In this document: positions 35,134 to 50,100 of the stretch, piece after piece
Position numbering within the stretch: position 1 is the first letter of the stretch
How the letters are laid out: every line of letters begins with the position of its first letter
Assembly: GCF_032854445.1 (NCBI RefSeq)
Contig: NC_088295.1
Coordinates: forward strand, 13,317,385 to 13,381,384
Direction of reading: 5' to 3'
Length of the DNA stretch: 64,000 bases
From: Liolophura sinensis
Lineage: Eukaryota > Mollusca > Polyplacophora > Chitonida > Chitonidae
Notes under the pieces: generated by a model
What the model was told of the DNA's origin: nothing
Databases searched by the model: none
Seen by the model: the letters and a program-made list of their open reading frames with translations, nothing else
Position numbers and translations under genes: made by a program

Positions 35134-38100
35134 TCACTTTTTTCCTGAAAGAGAATAGATAGTGGTCATACATTTCCTATCTGTCAATGGATCAATGTAC
35201 ACCCAATGAACAATAATACATGTGTAAGCCTAACTTTGCTGGGGGTATTGCTCAGCTTTATTGGCCTTAATCCATGATTGCTGCCACTCACTTTAGGTCA
35301 TGGTGGGCCGCCAATCATTTATCAAAGATATTTACCATCAGTAACAACTGGCATGTGGTAATAATAAAAACTGCAAGGAAAGTTTTAAAAATTGACCAAT
35401 TTTTTTCTTTCTTTTTTTTTGTTAAGTGAAGTCCAATTTCCTGGTGGATTCTGTACAAGTTTATAAATTTTGCATATACATATTTGCAATACATATTTTG
35501 TCCATCTGGGAGTTTTTCCTCATTTTCTAGTTTCAAGTAAAATACACATACCTTTCATAAACCACTTTGGCATCTTCCCCGTCTTGGAGCTTGCGTCAGA
35601 GGATGTCTTCTGACCTGAAGCTAATGAAGTTTGACCTGTAGACTGACTGGCTGAGGATGACCCCTGACTTGTAGATGGTGCCATGTCCGTGTCACTTGTT
35701 TCCAACTTGTAAACTGAACAAGAACATACACTAGAATAATTGAGTAATGAACAGAAGTGGTCCTCAGTAGTCAAAGGGACATACTGCCGAAAGAAATTCA
35801 GAATTTTTGAATTGGATCAGCTAAATATAAAAATGAGTAGCATTTGACTCTTAACTAAACCTCCTGGCCCTATACTTTCAGAAAAGATGAATGCTCGATA
35901 AAACTGAATATTCCATCGCTCACTCAAAGTAAGATATGTGACCATAGACATCTGGAAATTTCAACTTCATGTACATGTAAATGACATCTAAAATAACAGC
36001 AACATCAGCAGTATGTCAGTTTAAACCAAATACTATTCGCACGTCAACGGTTTGAAACAAAACTAGAACCATGATGTAACGATGCATTAATGTACCGAGC
36101 AGTACCGAGCCACACGGACTAGTGGTATTAAACGGTAGGTCTAAGGAATATGTGATAAGTGGCTGTAAAACAACAGGATTTAACCAATGCCATTGTTGGA
36201 TTTTTAGGACCTGAATTCATGGTGTGAAGATGGGTGGAATGAATTTTCTTCTGACTCCGGCAAGAACAAACCTGTGATAATGAACCTAATTTTGATAAAT
36301 AGGAGCAATGCAGCGCTTTGTGTTTGGAAATGTTTATCTCTCGAAGAAAGAAATTCTCGTATTTCCCCTCAAGTCGGCCCAGATTTAGCGACCTGGTCAC
36401 GTTACAACAAACATTTTTTAAAATCATGGCGTATATGAACCAGAGGAAGTACAACCATTTTGTAACATGCCGCTAAAGAGTTCGAATAGACAAGGCTAAA
36501 ATTTTAAAGCAAACTGGAACTGCACACAGTTTTACAGTTTCCAAGCCTGTCTTTACACACGGTTTGCAGCATTTGCCCTCAGCACCTGGCTGTTGTTGGC
36601 AGAGTATTCATAGCGACTGATCTTGTCTTAGATGCGAAATCTGCCATTTTGCGCTTTTTCGCTCTCTGATCAATATTTTTGACAAAAGCATACATCGCAG
36701 GAAATAAATAACACTACTACATGTAGGTTTGGTAACAAAGGCCTGCTTACAACATTCATACATTCTTCCTAGTCATCAACGCATTTGTATACTGTATACT
36801 AAATGTGCCAAATATAGTAAATCAGCCTTTTGTCATATTTTGAAGGCCTACAAGTCTTGTATTTATTAACACAGCTTGACAATTTCCAACACACCAATAA
36901 TACATACGTAGACCTTTCCATGCAGCAATTTCCAGCTTTAAAGCTATAACAGCTCCTGTCTCATGACCTCCAAATATGGGCAAAATAGAACGTTAATCAT
37001 AATTTGCACCAAAATGGTGCAAGAAGGGTAAAAATAAAAGCAGGTTCATCATCAGGACCATTATCTCCACCAGATAAAATACTACTATTAATGTTGAAAT
37101 TCACAAGTTTGTGGTCACATTACCATGTGTTAATTCATTTTTTTCTTTACTGTTACACGTATAAACCAAGATTTTTTTATATTTTGATTGGCCTTGGCCT
37201 GGCATATCAGCTATTAAAATTTCAACGCCATCAGACAAGTGGTTCTTAAGAAATAGCCTTTGATTAAACTCGAAAACAACTGAAAGTTGACACGCTACAG
37301 CTGCGAAAGTATTAACGTCACAATTCGAAGATTACGTTTCTTTAATGCAACAAGTATTCTGTCAGTTTGTGAGCAAAAAGATGCTTTTTTTTTTTTTACT
37401 ATTTTCAATTTCTCTCCCAAATCATCACAAAACTATTAAAAATATGGAAAAAATAACACCAGATTCGTAATCAGCAGCACAAACTTTACCAAGTTAAGTA
37501 TCCTTCGTTTTCAATTTCAAAAAATTTTGACAAATATGCAAAGTAGCAATCTTTCAGAGTTTTTGACATATAGGGACGAGCTCGGCAATTTATATTTGCC
37601 TCGTTATGTTCTATCAACGTATGAAATTTCAGGTCACTCAGTTTAGCCTTTCTTGAGAAGAAGGTGTTTGAAGATTTTTTCCAGATTTCAATATGGCGGC
37701 AAAAGTAGGTCACGCAGAAAGTTTGAAACAGTGCAGAAAAGTTTCCCCACACCTATCCTGTGAAACCTAGTATTGCTTACTGTGTACCGGTTACAGTTTT
37801 CATGCAGTTACAAAAACCTGTGAGCACGAAAAATAATAATAAGAATAATAATCTTTACAATAGGCTTTCCAAGCTTACAAAAAATTGTAAAATTTGACTG
37901 GTATTTTATGAACAAAGTATGGTGGTTCAGAACAACGATACTCTAGGCAGGTTTACTTACTCAAATACAAGAAAACCTTACTGTGATGCTAAAACACACC
38001 ACTGCAATACACTATAAAACTGGAACTACTTCGGTAAATTGGTCACAATTTTCACCGACTCACAAATGCCTTCAAAGGACTCTGTTCGCTTCAGTTCCAG

Positions 38101-41100
38101 ACCCTAAATATAAAATCTGGACTTCTTGGAATGAAGACAAAATCCACCATATTTTAGAAGATTAATCCAGCTTACTGGCCACTGTGAGCAGTTCGATTGC
38201 ATGTAACAAATTTTGATCAACTACCATTATCAGCATTATTGTGTCAAAGGTTCAGTCGCTTGATACAATTTCAAATGAAATTGAACATAACAAGTATAAT
38301 TATTGCTGAGATACATTTACATGTATGCTCGGTTCAAGAATTATATGTTTTATCTGATGCGATGGATTTTACCTATCACACGATGTATGTGTTAAAACAT
38401 ACAATACTTCTCAATCCTGTCAACTTACCACTGAGCTACCACTGCATCAGCCTTGGCTAGTGAAGAGGCCTCGTGTAGAACTGCTTTTGATAGATAGTGG
38501 TCTACAAGTAACAGAAACTCGGGTTACTAACAGAGCTTACAATTCTAGCCACTGCAAATAACAATGCATACTTGCCTCAAGTTAACCTTTTCTATCTACA
38601 TTTATGCAGTTCTAAATAAGAAAATTCTGAAAGATTTGTTCATGGAATATGATAGGCCAAATATAAAATCTGATCATATTTCAAATGTTTTGATTCTTTG
38701 GTTTTCTTGCCAAGGGGGAGGGGGACATATCCAAAACATCTGGCATTCGACAATGATAATGAGAATTTATGATGAAGCCAGACTTACCCTTCTTGACTTC
38801 AGATGAGAAATAGATCACAGTTGCTGGTACTAATTTAGCCTGCAAATAGGAACACAGACATGGATGTGACCAATAAAAGCATCTATGTAACTAGAAGGTT
38901 CGGAATTATAATCCATTAGCTGTTACGGTTTGTTACCGGTAAACATCCAAAGAGTATCCCTAAACTGGGCACTGATGTATAAGTCATCACACAACAGTCT
39001 TCATGGTCTTGTTTATCTGTACATATATTGTACATAACCGATTTATGTAGCTGAAAATTGTATGATGTAGGATATCAGGATTCACTGCACACACAAGCAA
39101 TTAAATACGCAAAAAAAAATAAAAGTACACTTCTTGGAGTGAACACAAAAATAATACCTCCAGGAGATTCTTGGTGATATCCTTCAAGACTTGTTTTGGT
39201 GGACTTGTATCTGTACCGAAACAGGTGAAGTTATACAAATGCCCAAACCAGTACCAAATAAAAAAGGTTCTTCTTTGTTTTAACATAATATACTTTTAAT
39301 ATCCAGCTGATGTCATGGTAAATTATAGTGTCAGTTTAACTATAACAATAACACTTATCTACAAAAGTCTATTCTTTAAGAATACTAAAATCTCTGGTTA
39401 CTTTACAGGTACCCTAATTTTTCAAATTTTTCAACCGCCTCTGCAACCAATATTTTGAAACAGTCTGAATGAAATATGGTGGTACAGAAATAATTTGCAG
39501 AGTTCTATGAAGCTTACATCTTTAATTACACAAACAACTCATTTTTAGCGTTGTTTTCATAATGATTGTATGCATAAATTCCACTGAAAAAAGGCTTTTA
39601 GTCTTTGAAAAGGTTAAAGATTTACAATACATGAAATTGTACATGTTGAATGTACACAAAACCTTACATAGGTGAAACGGGATACTCTTGTCTTCTAAAT
39701 GCTCCTTGACAAACTTCTGAACTGCAAATACTGTAGAAGACAAAATGGTTATTGCAATCATAAATATATGAAAACTCAATCCTGATCACAGTTGTCCATT
39801 TTTTCATGGTTTTTTTTACTTCTTTTATTATTACATATTATTATTATTATTATTCAGATAGGTCTCTTTATATTATCAATTTAGATTTAATTTCTGACTA
39901 TGAAACAACTTCAATATTCCAAGGCCATGACCAGTGAGAAAATACAGGCTTGAGCGACACTCCACCTCCTTGCTCCAGTTATCTATCTCGAGATAGTTGT
40001 CTCAGTTTTGGAATTAAATCTAAATTGTTGTTTTCCCTGACAATGATAGCACAGCTCCTTTGCATAGCCCTGGCTATTGGTACTCTATTGGTACTATTTA
40101 AATGTAGAAATACGAACAAAATCTGTTTTGCCCGGACATTGTGCATGAAGATTTTCTTTAGCCTACATGTAGGCCTAGCTACATGTATATTGCCTATAAT
40201 AAAATAACTAGCAATTTACTTTGATATGCAGCTCCTGCCTACAGACCTGCTCGACTCTGTATGGTGCCGTACATTTCCAATATACACCATGGCAAAATGC
40301 CGCCTCATATATGTAGTACCGGTAGCCTATACCATATGTATCCCAGGTTAAATTAATGAACTTAATTAATGGCACATAGCGGACTTCTACATGAAGTGTC
40401 GCCTTTAACATCGCCACATCCATGACTCCGGCATCGGGTTTTGAAAGTCTGTGTTACATTCCATTACATATATATTTATCTTTAACTTTTTGATGGACAT
40501 CGGTCACGGTTACGACTCCCAAGTTTTCATAACAACCGATAACCGTGTGTGTTTACATATTACACGCAAGTGAAAGACTGCGGACATCTCATCATTTCTC
40601 GGGAACCCTTCGGCCCGCCGCTGCTAGCACATTGAGTTGGCGATCGTGCGTATCCGATACAGATCATTCTCCGTACATCGGTTACTGTCAGCTCACGGGC
40701 TGAAAACTGGATTACATCTGATCTTTCCCGAATCGGGGAGAACGTATTTTAGTCTGAGTCTTCTGTTTGCTTGCTAAATGTATAGATTTCTGAAAGCCAT
40801 CAACCAACGACACTAATCATCATTTACATTACAAAGACATCTAACAACTAATCGTGCTTCAAGTTCCATTCTATTCAATTACAACTAGACTATAACCGAA
40901 AACCAGCCCAAAGTCTCCCCATATGACGAGGTGGCCGAGTGGTTAAGGCGATGGACTGCTAATCCATTGGGGTCTCCCCGCGTGGGTTCGAATCCCATCC
41001 TCGTCGATTACTTTTGTTTTCTTTTATTTTTAAATTTTAGTAAAGTAGTCTCACACGTAATGATGTTACTCAAACGTACTATACCAAAGATCACTTATAA

Positions 41101-44100
41101 ATATTCAGTTTAAACAATTCCAACTAAATTTTCTGTTATTTTTCACCTATTTGCCAATTTATGCACGTACTTGGGGAAAGTCATTGTGATGCTATTGCAT
41201 CATCAACAGAACATATGTAACCAATGTGGGCCATCTGGTTGGGATATTTGCCACAATGTTGATCATACAAAACTATATCATCATTTCGTATCACCAAAAA
41301 ATGTAGGTGACAGGTGATTTCCTAAATAAATTGGCTTCAAATACCTATACCTAGACTAAGTATACAAATTTGCTTTATTAATACAACATACAAGCCCCTA
41401 TTCAGAAATTCTTTGGAAAATTCTCCTTTTGTTTTGGTGTTTATGTAGTAAAGCTACAGTTAGGATGTTGTGGCTTCCTGCCTGTTTGAAAGATTGATGT
41501 GTTTGGTTCCATGGTTTAGAGGTAAAAAACTCATAACTAGTTAGTCATATAGGTAGGGACGTTGCATATGAGTGTGCTCTTATCATCCTGTAGGTCACTC
41601 TTGGATTACAGTTGGACAAACATTTGAGAAGTTGAAACAGATTTTATGTTGTGCAAATGGAATTGTAGATATAGTAGGTCTTTCATGTTTCTAAATGAAG
41701 TTAACAAACAATGTTGAAAATAATGCTATACTCCAAACAATGAAATAACTAAGTCAAAATCAGCCGTCAGTCATGAAAATATCCAAAGTATTATCAAATG
41801 AAATGTTTTTTGAACCATAAACTCATTTTTATCTTGTTTTATTCCTTTATCTTGTTTTATATATATTGAAGCAATTTTTTGATTGGACTCCGAAGTACAT
41901 GTTTCCTATATAGTATTTCTCTGAAGGCCTTGGGGAAGAATAGTCAAGAATAAATTGACTGAGCTACCTTTGATAAATGAAGACATTATTATGGACAACA
42001 CAGTATGCTGTATTTGATGTCAAATCGCTCAAATTGCATATTGAAAGAGAGACCATTTGGAAAATAATTCAGGCAATGTAACCCAAAAAGCATCTGTACA
42101 TCTATCTATCATCCAATGATGATCCCGGACACATCACCAAGTTTTCAGGGAAATTGGTAGAAAGTTAGAGGAGGAGCTACATTAACACTGTCCGTATTCT
42201 GTCTTCATATGTCCGGAACTTTGAAAATAATTCACAGAATGAAAACCAAAATGGACATGCACATCAAATAGTGAACACTTAACAAGTTCCAACACTAAAA
42301 GAAAGAAAGAACAAAATACATAGGAAAACCTGCGAACATGCTTATGGCCAGACAGAGACAGAACACTGATTACTATGTGCATATTCCCTGGCATATACAC
42401 GTAATACCCTAATTCCTAAACCTTTTCGCATATGAAAAGGCAACTTTCAGTGCAATTTAGGCACATTTGTAATTTTATTTTGGATACAAAACTACACTGG
42501 CTGGAATTTGGCCAGTGTCAGGGCTTTACAAAATGTATAATTTAATCAGTTTACAGAGAATAATGCCTCCAGAATATGCTTGAATAAACACCTTGCTAAC
42601 ATGCAAAAAGGTTGAAGAATTCCAGTAGTATGCTGGGGAGAAAAGGGTCTAACTAGCCAGTTTACAGGCTAATGTAAAAAGAAGTCTTAACTCAGTCCTC
42701 AAGATATACACCTCATAAAAAACTACAATGAAGTGCATAACATATAAACACGTTATATAAACCCAATCTCTTTATTATACAGTAAAAGCATGGCAATATA
42801 CTGATTTGGACCACATTCCATATTTTGGACCATAAACTCTCATTTTGTCTGAGCACTCAAGACGTCTGAGGATGTACAACACATAAATTATTAGAACTGC
42901 CGTCACCTGTTTCCCTGGGCCTGAAGAGAGCCTGAAGTATCCACTTGTCAGGAAACTGTATTCGTATGACAACACGCTGATACTTGTTCAACCGCTGTAT
43001 TGCTTCATTCCTCCTCATGGCCTGGGTTTGCAATGGCTGGTCATCCATGGCTTCTCTGATGAGGAAAAAAGTTTGATATTGTTTAAAATCTTCCCAGCAC
43101 CAACAAAATGAATTTCAGGTAATTAAAGGGTACTGACAAGTCCATGTATTTATGAAACCAACCCAAGTCCAAGTAAAACTACAGTTTTGTATAAATCTTA
43201 ACAGTACCCATTGTAGTATTACTACATGTACTCTCATCGACCAAGTTCCTCTCGCCTTAAGTTGTCTGCTTGAGCAGAATCAACATGCTGGAAGATTTGA
43301 CTGATTTAATATCATAACAAACAATTTGTCAATTGTAACAGAAAACATGCATAAATGGAGGCAGCAGCTGATATGATTAACAAATAATCCACACTTCTAT
43401 AAACAACTGGAAAATAAAATTTTGCCATTTCTTTCTTTTATTTTTTGATGTTTCAAATTAAGTTCCTAAAAAGACAAACTCTCTCTTACAGCATAGACTT
43501 ATGTATTTTGAGGAAATACTGCAGAACAAGACGAAAAATGAAGCGACTTTGATATACCTCTGTTCATTTCTATATGACCAAATTGTCAGTGTGGCAATAA
43601 ACCCTAACCATTTAATCATTAGTAGATTTAACTAATAAGATGGAGATAAATTCTATATTTTACAAAATGATACTCTATAAAAAACTAAAACTACAATATA
43701 AATGTGTAAAACTAACCAGGGTGAGCCAATAAACTTGACTGGATATGCAACTAAATTAAATGTAAACATTTGCAAACATATATTACAGTCTAGACTTAAA
43801 AATTGTGCAGACATATGCTTTATAATATACACTTACAAATTCTTTTGGTAGCTGGATAACAAAATCTTCACATCAGCTACAGTCACCTCAAAAAAGTCAT
43901 CTGGTAAAGCTGAAAATGTACAAACACAAGAAGGCAGTTGATACAACTTCTGATAATTGGTAAGGATGACACAGGGATTTTAAGGACAGACTGAAATCAA
44001 CTTTGTAAATTGTTTTACCTTCATCTGACAGCCGTGGTGATCTGGGTTCGTCTGCACTGAACAACACACTTTCTCTCTCACAAGGCTGTAATGACACAAA

Positions 44101-47100
44101 ACAATTCACATTTTATTCTAAACTATTCTATACATACATTTTCGCAATGCACTTTAGTTTACAGATATTGCTATATCTGTAAACTTATGTTATCCAAAAT
44201 ACACCTGATACAGTATTGCAATGTATTCAGCCTTATTCAGTTTTGTCTGCACATTATACATGCAATCAGGGAACACAGTTTTTCTTAAAATCCATCACAA
44301 ACTTACCTGGAACTCTTCCTTTTTCACATCACTGAAACATAATTAAAATATCCATGAAAAAAAAAAAAAAGTATGGTCAGCAAACATAATTCATTACAAA
44401 TTCACAACCAATGGTGATTATTATTACTAAACTGTTGTTATAGTTACTGACAATATTTATGTAAAAATAGCATGACAAATTGTATAAGAACAGATTTCTT
44501 GGATAAAATAAACACATACATTTGCAAGCTTACCTACTGATGTTTTTATACCATATTCATGAATATTCCACTTAGTGTATGATGACAATCTGATCTGTGG
44601 GCGGAGGGCCAGAACATATACAAGGCATAACCATGGGAAGCATGCCTGTCAAATATCAGTTGTATGCTTTTCATACCACTTTTAGTGCTTGCATGACTAA
44701 ACACATTCAGACAAAAGAAGTAATAAACACACCTTAATTCATTGTGATATAAGGTCTTTCCCTTTGTTTCCTCTGGAAACTGAAGAAAAACAGGTAAAGT
44801 AAATGGTGATACTGAGAGAACATTTCATCCAGTAAAAAGGTCAATCAGTTTTACATTATTCCTCTGTTCAGAACTGCTTCATGCAAACCTATTATGAGTC
44901 TTAGTAAATGTGTCCTGTAATTCTGAAGATGATATATAAATAGGGAATTTAGTTGGCTTTTTATTTGACATCATGTTCCTGTACTCACCTTAAATGCCTG
45001 AAATGGCTGTGCCTGCATGACAGGTAAGGGTTGGGCCTGGGAGGAGGATGGGACAAGTCCAAGCTGAGGCATAAGTCTCTGTGCCAACCTCCTGGCAATC
45101 TGCATCAACAGAACAGAATGTCTTTTTTACAGGAGAAATAGTTGTAACTGTGCTTGTGTCAATAACATCCATGTTTACAATTTGAACCCGATAACTGTTA
45201 CAAATGAAATACATTTACCTGTTACCTGTAAACAGTTTATATGTGCTCTTGCAATCCCAACCATCCTCTCACCAATGTTAAGGTACTGCCAGAGTATGAA
45301 GGCAAATGCAGTGATTGGCTTTCAAGATATTTCATTTGCAGCACAGATGATAAGTAATAGACTAAGCAGACCATGGAGCTCAGTTAAAAAAAAAATCGCA
45401 ACCACCCTCTAACTAATGACAAGATATTGCACAAGTATAAAAGTGTTTTGCTGCCAAGATATCGTGTTCACAATGCAGACTGAAAAGAGAGTAGGGTGGT
45501 CTGAAGGACAAACAGATGAATAACAACATCTTCCTTCCACTTTCAAGGTAGACATGGGAAAAAAAAACAAAAACATGGGATCTAGGTTTTAACAAAAAAT
45601 GAACAAAATCTTCTTTTGTTGTTGTGAAACTCCTTGACACATTTTCATTAATATATAATATATACAATATAGACAGAATCTATACAGTGTTAGGAGACCT
45701 ACATGTACCAAAAACCATGCAAGTTTACATTGTGAGAACATTCAAAAAGCATATTTCAAACTCCTTTCTGTTAAAACCCTGTACCCAACATGATATGCGA
45801 GAGAGAACTTACCTCCTGTTCCTGAGGAGTTAGATCCTGGAAGTCACTGGGTCTGAACACCTGTACTCCAGGTATGTTCTCCAGTGATGATAATGCAGCA
45901 CCAGCAGCCTCAGCTCCACCTCCGCTTGGGCTCGCTTTATCCACAGGCTGTGACTGAACACTGCGTACCCCTGATGTTCCCACACTAGGCACATCAATCT
46001 CCATGGGCTCTGCACTTCTGCTGGCCCCAAAACTCTCACACCGTGCCTCTTTCTGCACTTGTGATGCTGGTGCCTCCGCTCTGGCTCCTGAGGGAACAGA
46101 TCTGTTAGTGTCACTTGCTACACCTGACAATGGTTCAGGGGTGTTTATTGCTGGAATTGGCATCTCACAGCTATTAGTATTTTGATGTTTGGCAACTGCA
46201 GCTTCAAGCCTGGCCTGTTTAGCTCTTTGTTTCTCAATCTCTTCTATTGACTTTGCAATAGTCAAGTCATCTACTGCTCTATGAATTAACCTGTAAAATG
46301 AAACATGAACGCAGCAAAAATAAGACATTCATACCAAACGTGTACAGAACATACATAATAACATACCAGCTAAATATATATGAGAAACCTTTGCACTAAA
46401 CACTGATAACAATAACTTAAAGTTCGCTTGATTTATTTATTTGACGTGTGATGTGACTGCAGTCAGATTCATGAACAGAGAAAACTCCTATGCATGAAAC
46501 ATTAAAACAAGATACGCAATGCACATTCTACAGCCATCCTACCTGACAATAGCCCTTCCTCCAGTTAATCCTAATGCCTTCAATGTTGTTTCCCTTAGTG
46601 CAAACTCACCAACTGTCTGCAACAGCAATTGCATCATACATCAGGCTGTGTAAACAGGCAACAAAACATTACATTCATTTCTATGAAGTAACAATGACAA
46701 CAATTTCAACACTTATACATGCATATTTAGGATTTTGTAGAACTAAGAATCACACATTACCAAAATGAACACATTCTTGTATCACAGACTGTATTTCACC
46801 TGAATTTTTGCATTTTTCAAATGACATACCTTTTGATTTTAATTTATTCATTCAACTTATCATGCCACTTGAAGAGTTTTTTGTTAAGTCTGATTAATTT
46901 GTTATGAGAACAGTTTTAGTTCTGTCACCAAAAATGTCATTTGTTATTAGTGCTTTCACAGGGAAGCATCCCTAAAATAAGACACTGTCTGACTTTGGAG
47001 GGAAGATTTCCACCAGGGTGCAAATATGATTGCTTCAGTGTGCGTTGTCTAACAAGAAGAGAACCTATTCACCAGAGAGATCCCAGGGAAGTCCATTATA

Positions 47101-50100
47101 AGCATTTCCCAACAACATTCCCCAAAGGAAGCTTTGTTTAGAGGTAAATATGTGAGTAAATGTCATGAAATGCCACTTTAGAAGCTTTTTCCAGCAGGAT
47201 ATCATACTATCTTCCAGGCAAGCCTCAAGACACCTTATTAAGATCAATGGAGCCTCGCCAAAAAAAATTGTAAAATGAGCAACTTAGCTATGTACAGATG
47301 AAATTTAATGTCTTTTACAGTATGTAATATTCTGAATTACCAAAATGTCTTTGCAGATACTTACATCAAGTCACTTGGATGTTTAGGTCTTGTTGAGGCA
47401 CTCTGCATAACAGCAGTTAATCAAAATGGATGAAACATTATCTGATGCTGTTACATTAACTTATACCTATGTGGTTTTTCTTTTTCTTGTTTGTTCAAGA
47501 ACTCACCTCCTCTCCAAGATAGATGCAAACAGGGTGGAGTGGTGGTTGCACAGATGTGTCCACATAAGATAGCCTTCTTTCCTGACAACTGGAACAGACC
47601 GATCAATACATATACATATCTTTGTGAAATTACTAAATATTTACAAAGGCAACTTAAAATGCCCAATCTACATTGTGTTGTACAAGAAGTTCAGTAAAAT
47701 AATAATACTGTAATTCTTTGAATGTTTCGCATGTTTGCAAGGTGTTTAATCAAGTATATTCTGCTGCCATTATTCTATGTTTACTGATAAAATATACTTT
47801 CTGCGAAGCCTTGGAATTGGTCAATCCAACTGATGTAGTTGATCCCCCAAAACAAATTAAAAATGTTCATAAATTGCAATGAAAGTCACTCATATGCCGA
47901 AAGACTGAGGAATTAGGGTAGCTTATATATTGAAAGCAGCCACAGACCGAAGAATTACTACTTTCTCTGTTAAGATCTCATCCATTTTTGATGTTATGTT
48001 AGTGTCCTTCAGAATTTATCAGAATTTATCAAGTTTCAAGATTTCATGAAAGAATGGTACGATAATTGGTAATCTTACCTATTTTTCTGTTCTTCAAAAT
48101 GCTCAAGTATCTGCCACAAAGTGATGTTGGGTGAGAACTGATGCTGAAGCCGTTCTCCATTCTCCAGCTGTAAGGCAATCACCACATCTGAAACAGCTCG
48201 AGTTTGTGCAGCCTTTACTAACTCAAGTTTGGCATTGTTTGGAAGGTTGGCATAGCGAAATGTCAAGGTTAAGTCAACAACCTTTCTTCCATGTCTGAAA
48301 CAAAGTCATTTTCACAAAATTAAATTCAGGCAAAAAAAAAGAGTGACTGATTACCAGAGTGCTTTAAACAAACCACTAGCTGTTGGATTATATGCTAGAC
48401 AGTTTCCCACAGGTGACAGAAGTTTTTGTGAGCACAGCTAATTCAGTGACTATAGCATATTGTTCAAACACAAGTTGACAATTTCAGTTGTGATTTACAC
48501 CCATGCTGTGGATACTCAGTCAAAAATAGTTTGGCAGCTTTCTGTGTTTAGTCCTCAGCAATGTGCCGCCTCAAGTCAGTCATGTGATGTACAAGTTACA
48601 CCTATAATATGTTAAAATATATTTCTATATAAGTGGAAAGATAAAGGTTGAAGGTGTGTCCGGTAACCAATATTATGGCGGGAGGAACTGGGCAGAGCTG
48701 AAGAGGGGGGAGGGGGGGAGGGAAAGGGGGAATCCCACGATCGCCAGCCAGACCAGTAGGTTACAAGAATGAAAGAAATTAAATAGCATAGGCCTTAACA
48801 GCTTCAGGGAATTCTGGCAGTAAGCAGTACACATACATGCTTAAGGTTGTATAATTCTTAAATGAACTTTGTACCAGCTGTTTTATTCATCAGTGGCTAC
48901 TGAACAAAGAGTCATGTAATTTTCAACCATCTTGAGATCACCTTACTTACACAAGATTATAATCCTCTGCAGGAAGGAAATTCTGTTTCTTACAAACTTC
49001 TTCCAGAGCCTGAAAATAAAGGTAATTATAGTTTTTATTATTAAGTATATGTTTGCACCATTTATCGTCTACAACATTAACTAGTGCTTCAGTATGGGTG
49101 ATGTACTATTTCAAACATTAGATATCTTTAATTTTCCACAATAATCCAGACAGCGATATTAAGTGAAATATTCTCGAGAATGGCGTAAGACACCAATCCC
49201 ATAAAAAATATACTGACATCGCGCCAACCAGTTCAGTTTCCCTGCTCTAACCCCACAGTGCTGAGCACCAACTGAGGCAACAAGTATCATATCTGAAATG
49301 GAGAACACGCTGATGTTGGTTAAAGTCCATCTTTACCCATGCACAATTTTTGTTTCAGAGCAATCTTGGACAAAGGATGCAATATGGTTAGACAATAGTA
49401 AGAGCAAACTTCACCTCCTCACTAGGCTTATATCAGTATGTAGTCCTATATAATACGACTCGGTGAGTTGTTGGTCTGACTGTCAAGCAGTAGAGGAGTT
49501 AGGTCTAATCAGTATGTGACTAGGTCAGTACTACGTATCTCCTAGCTTGGGTGTAAAATAGATCCATGAAGACAATTTCACTAAAATAACAGCTTGAACC
49601 TTACCTCAAATTTGGAATTCACCAAGTCCATAAAACACCTGAATGTCCCAGCCAACATTCTCTTTACCATGTTTACAAAACATTCTCTTTAAGAACTGCA
49701 TGTGCTATATTAAAGAGAATGTTGGTAGGTTCCAATTTTCATGGCCAATCACCCTGCTAAAAGTTTGAATTCTAAACATAGCAATTGTTGGTTCAGTTTG
49801 TCCAGTTCAAAAGTTTAAACAGCTGGATTACTGTTGAAAGATGGTTTACTGATGCTGGCTTTGACATATTACCACATCTGGTGTTTTATGGAATAGGTTA
49901 ATACCAAATGTAAAGTACAGTTCGAGCTGCCATTTTAACGAAATTGTTTGCGTGGATCTACGTTACAACCAAGCTGGGCAATACATAGCACAATTCTATG
50001 GCTAGCCCTACCACATCGCTATGCTTTGATCTGGTGGAAGGTGAAATCACACTAAAGCGCCTGGAGCGCTCCATCAATCCTAGTGTTCTATTCTAAAATC

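Noticed and set aside
36128..37752. Minus ORFs in the ASPSCR1 intron as possible missing exons
   Set aside because: None resembles the vertebrate segment after UBX or has flanking sites in the needed phase.
40931..41113. Plus-strand 60-codon ORF
   Set aside because: It is the tRNA-Ser gene and its flank read as protein.
45830..46114. 94-codon minus ORF overlapping the large ASPSCR1 exon
   Set aside because: It is in a shifted frame of exon 45813-46290, whose own frame continues ASPSCR1 in phase.
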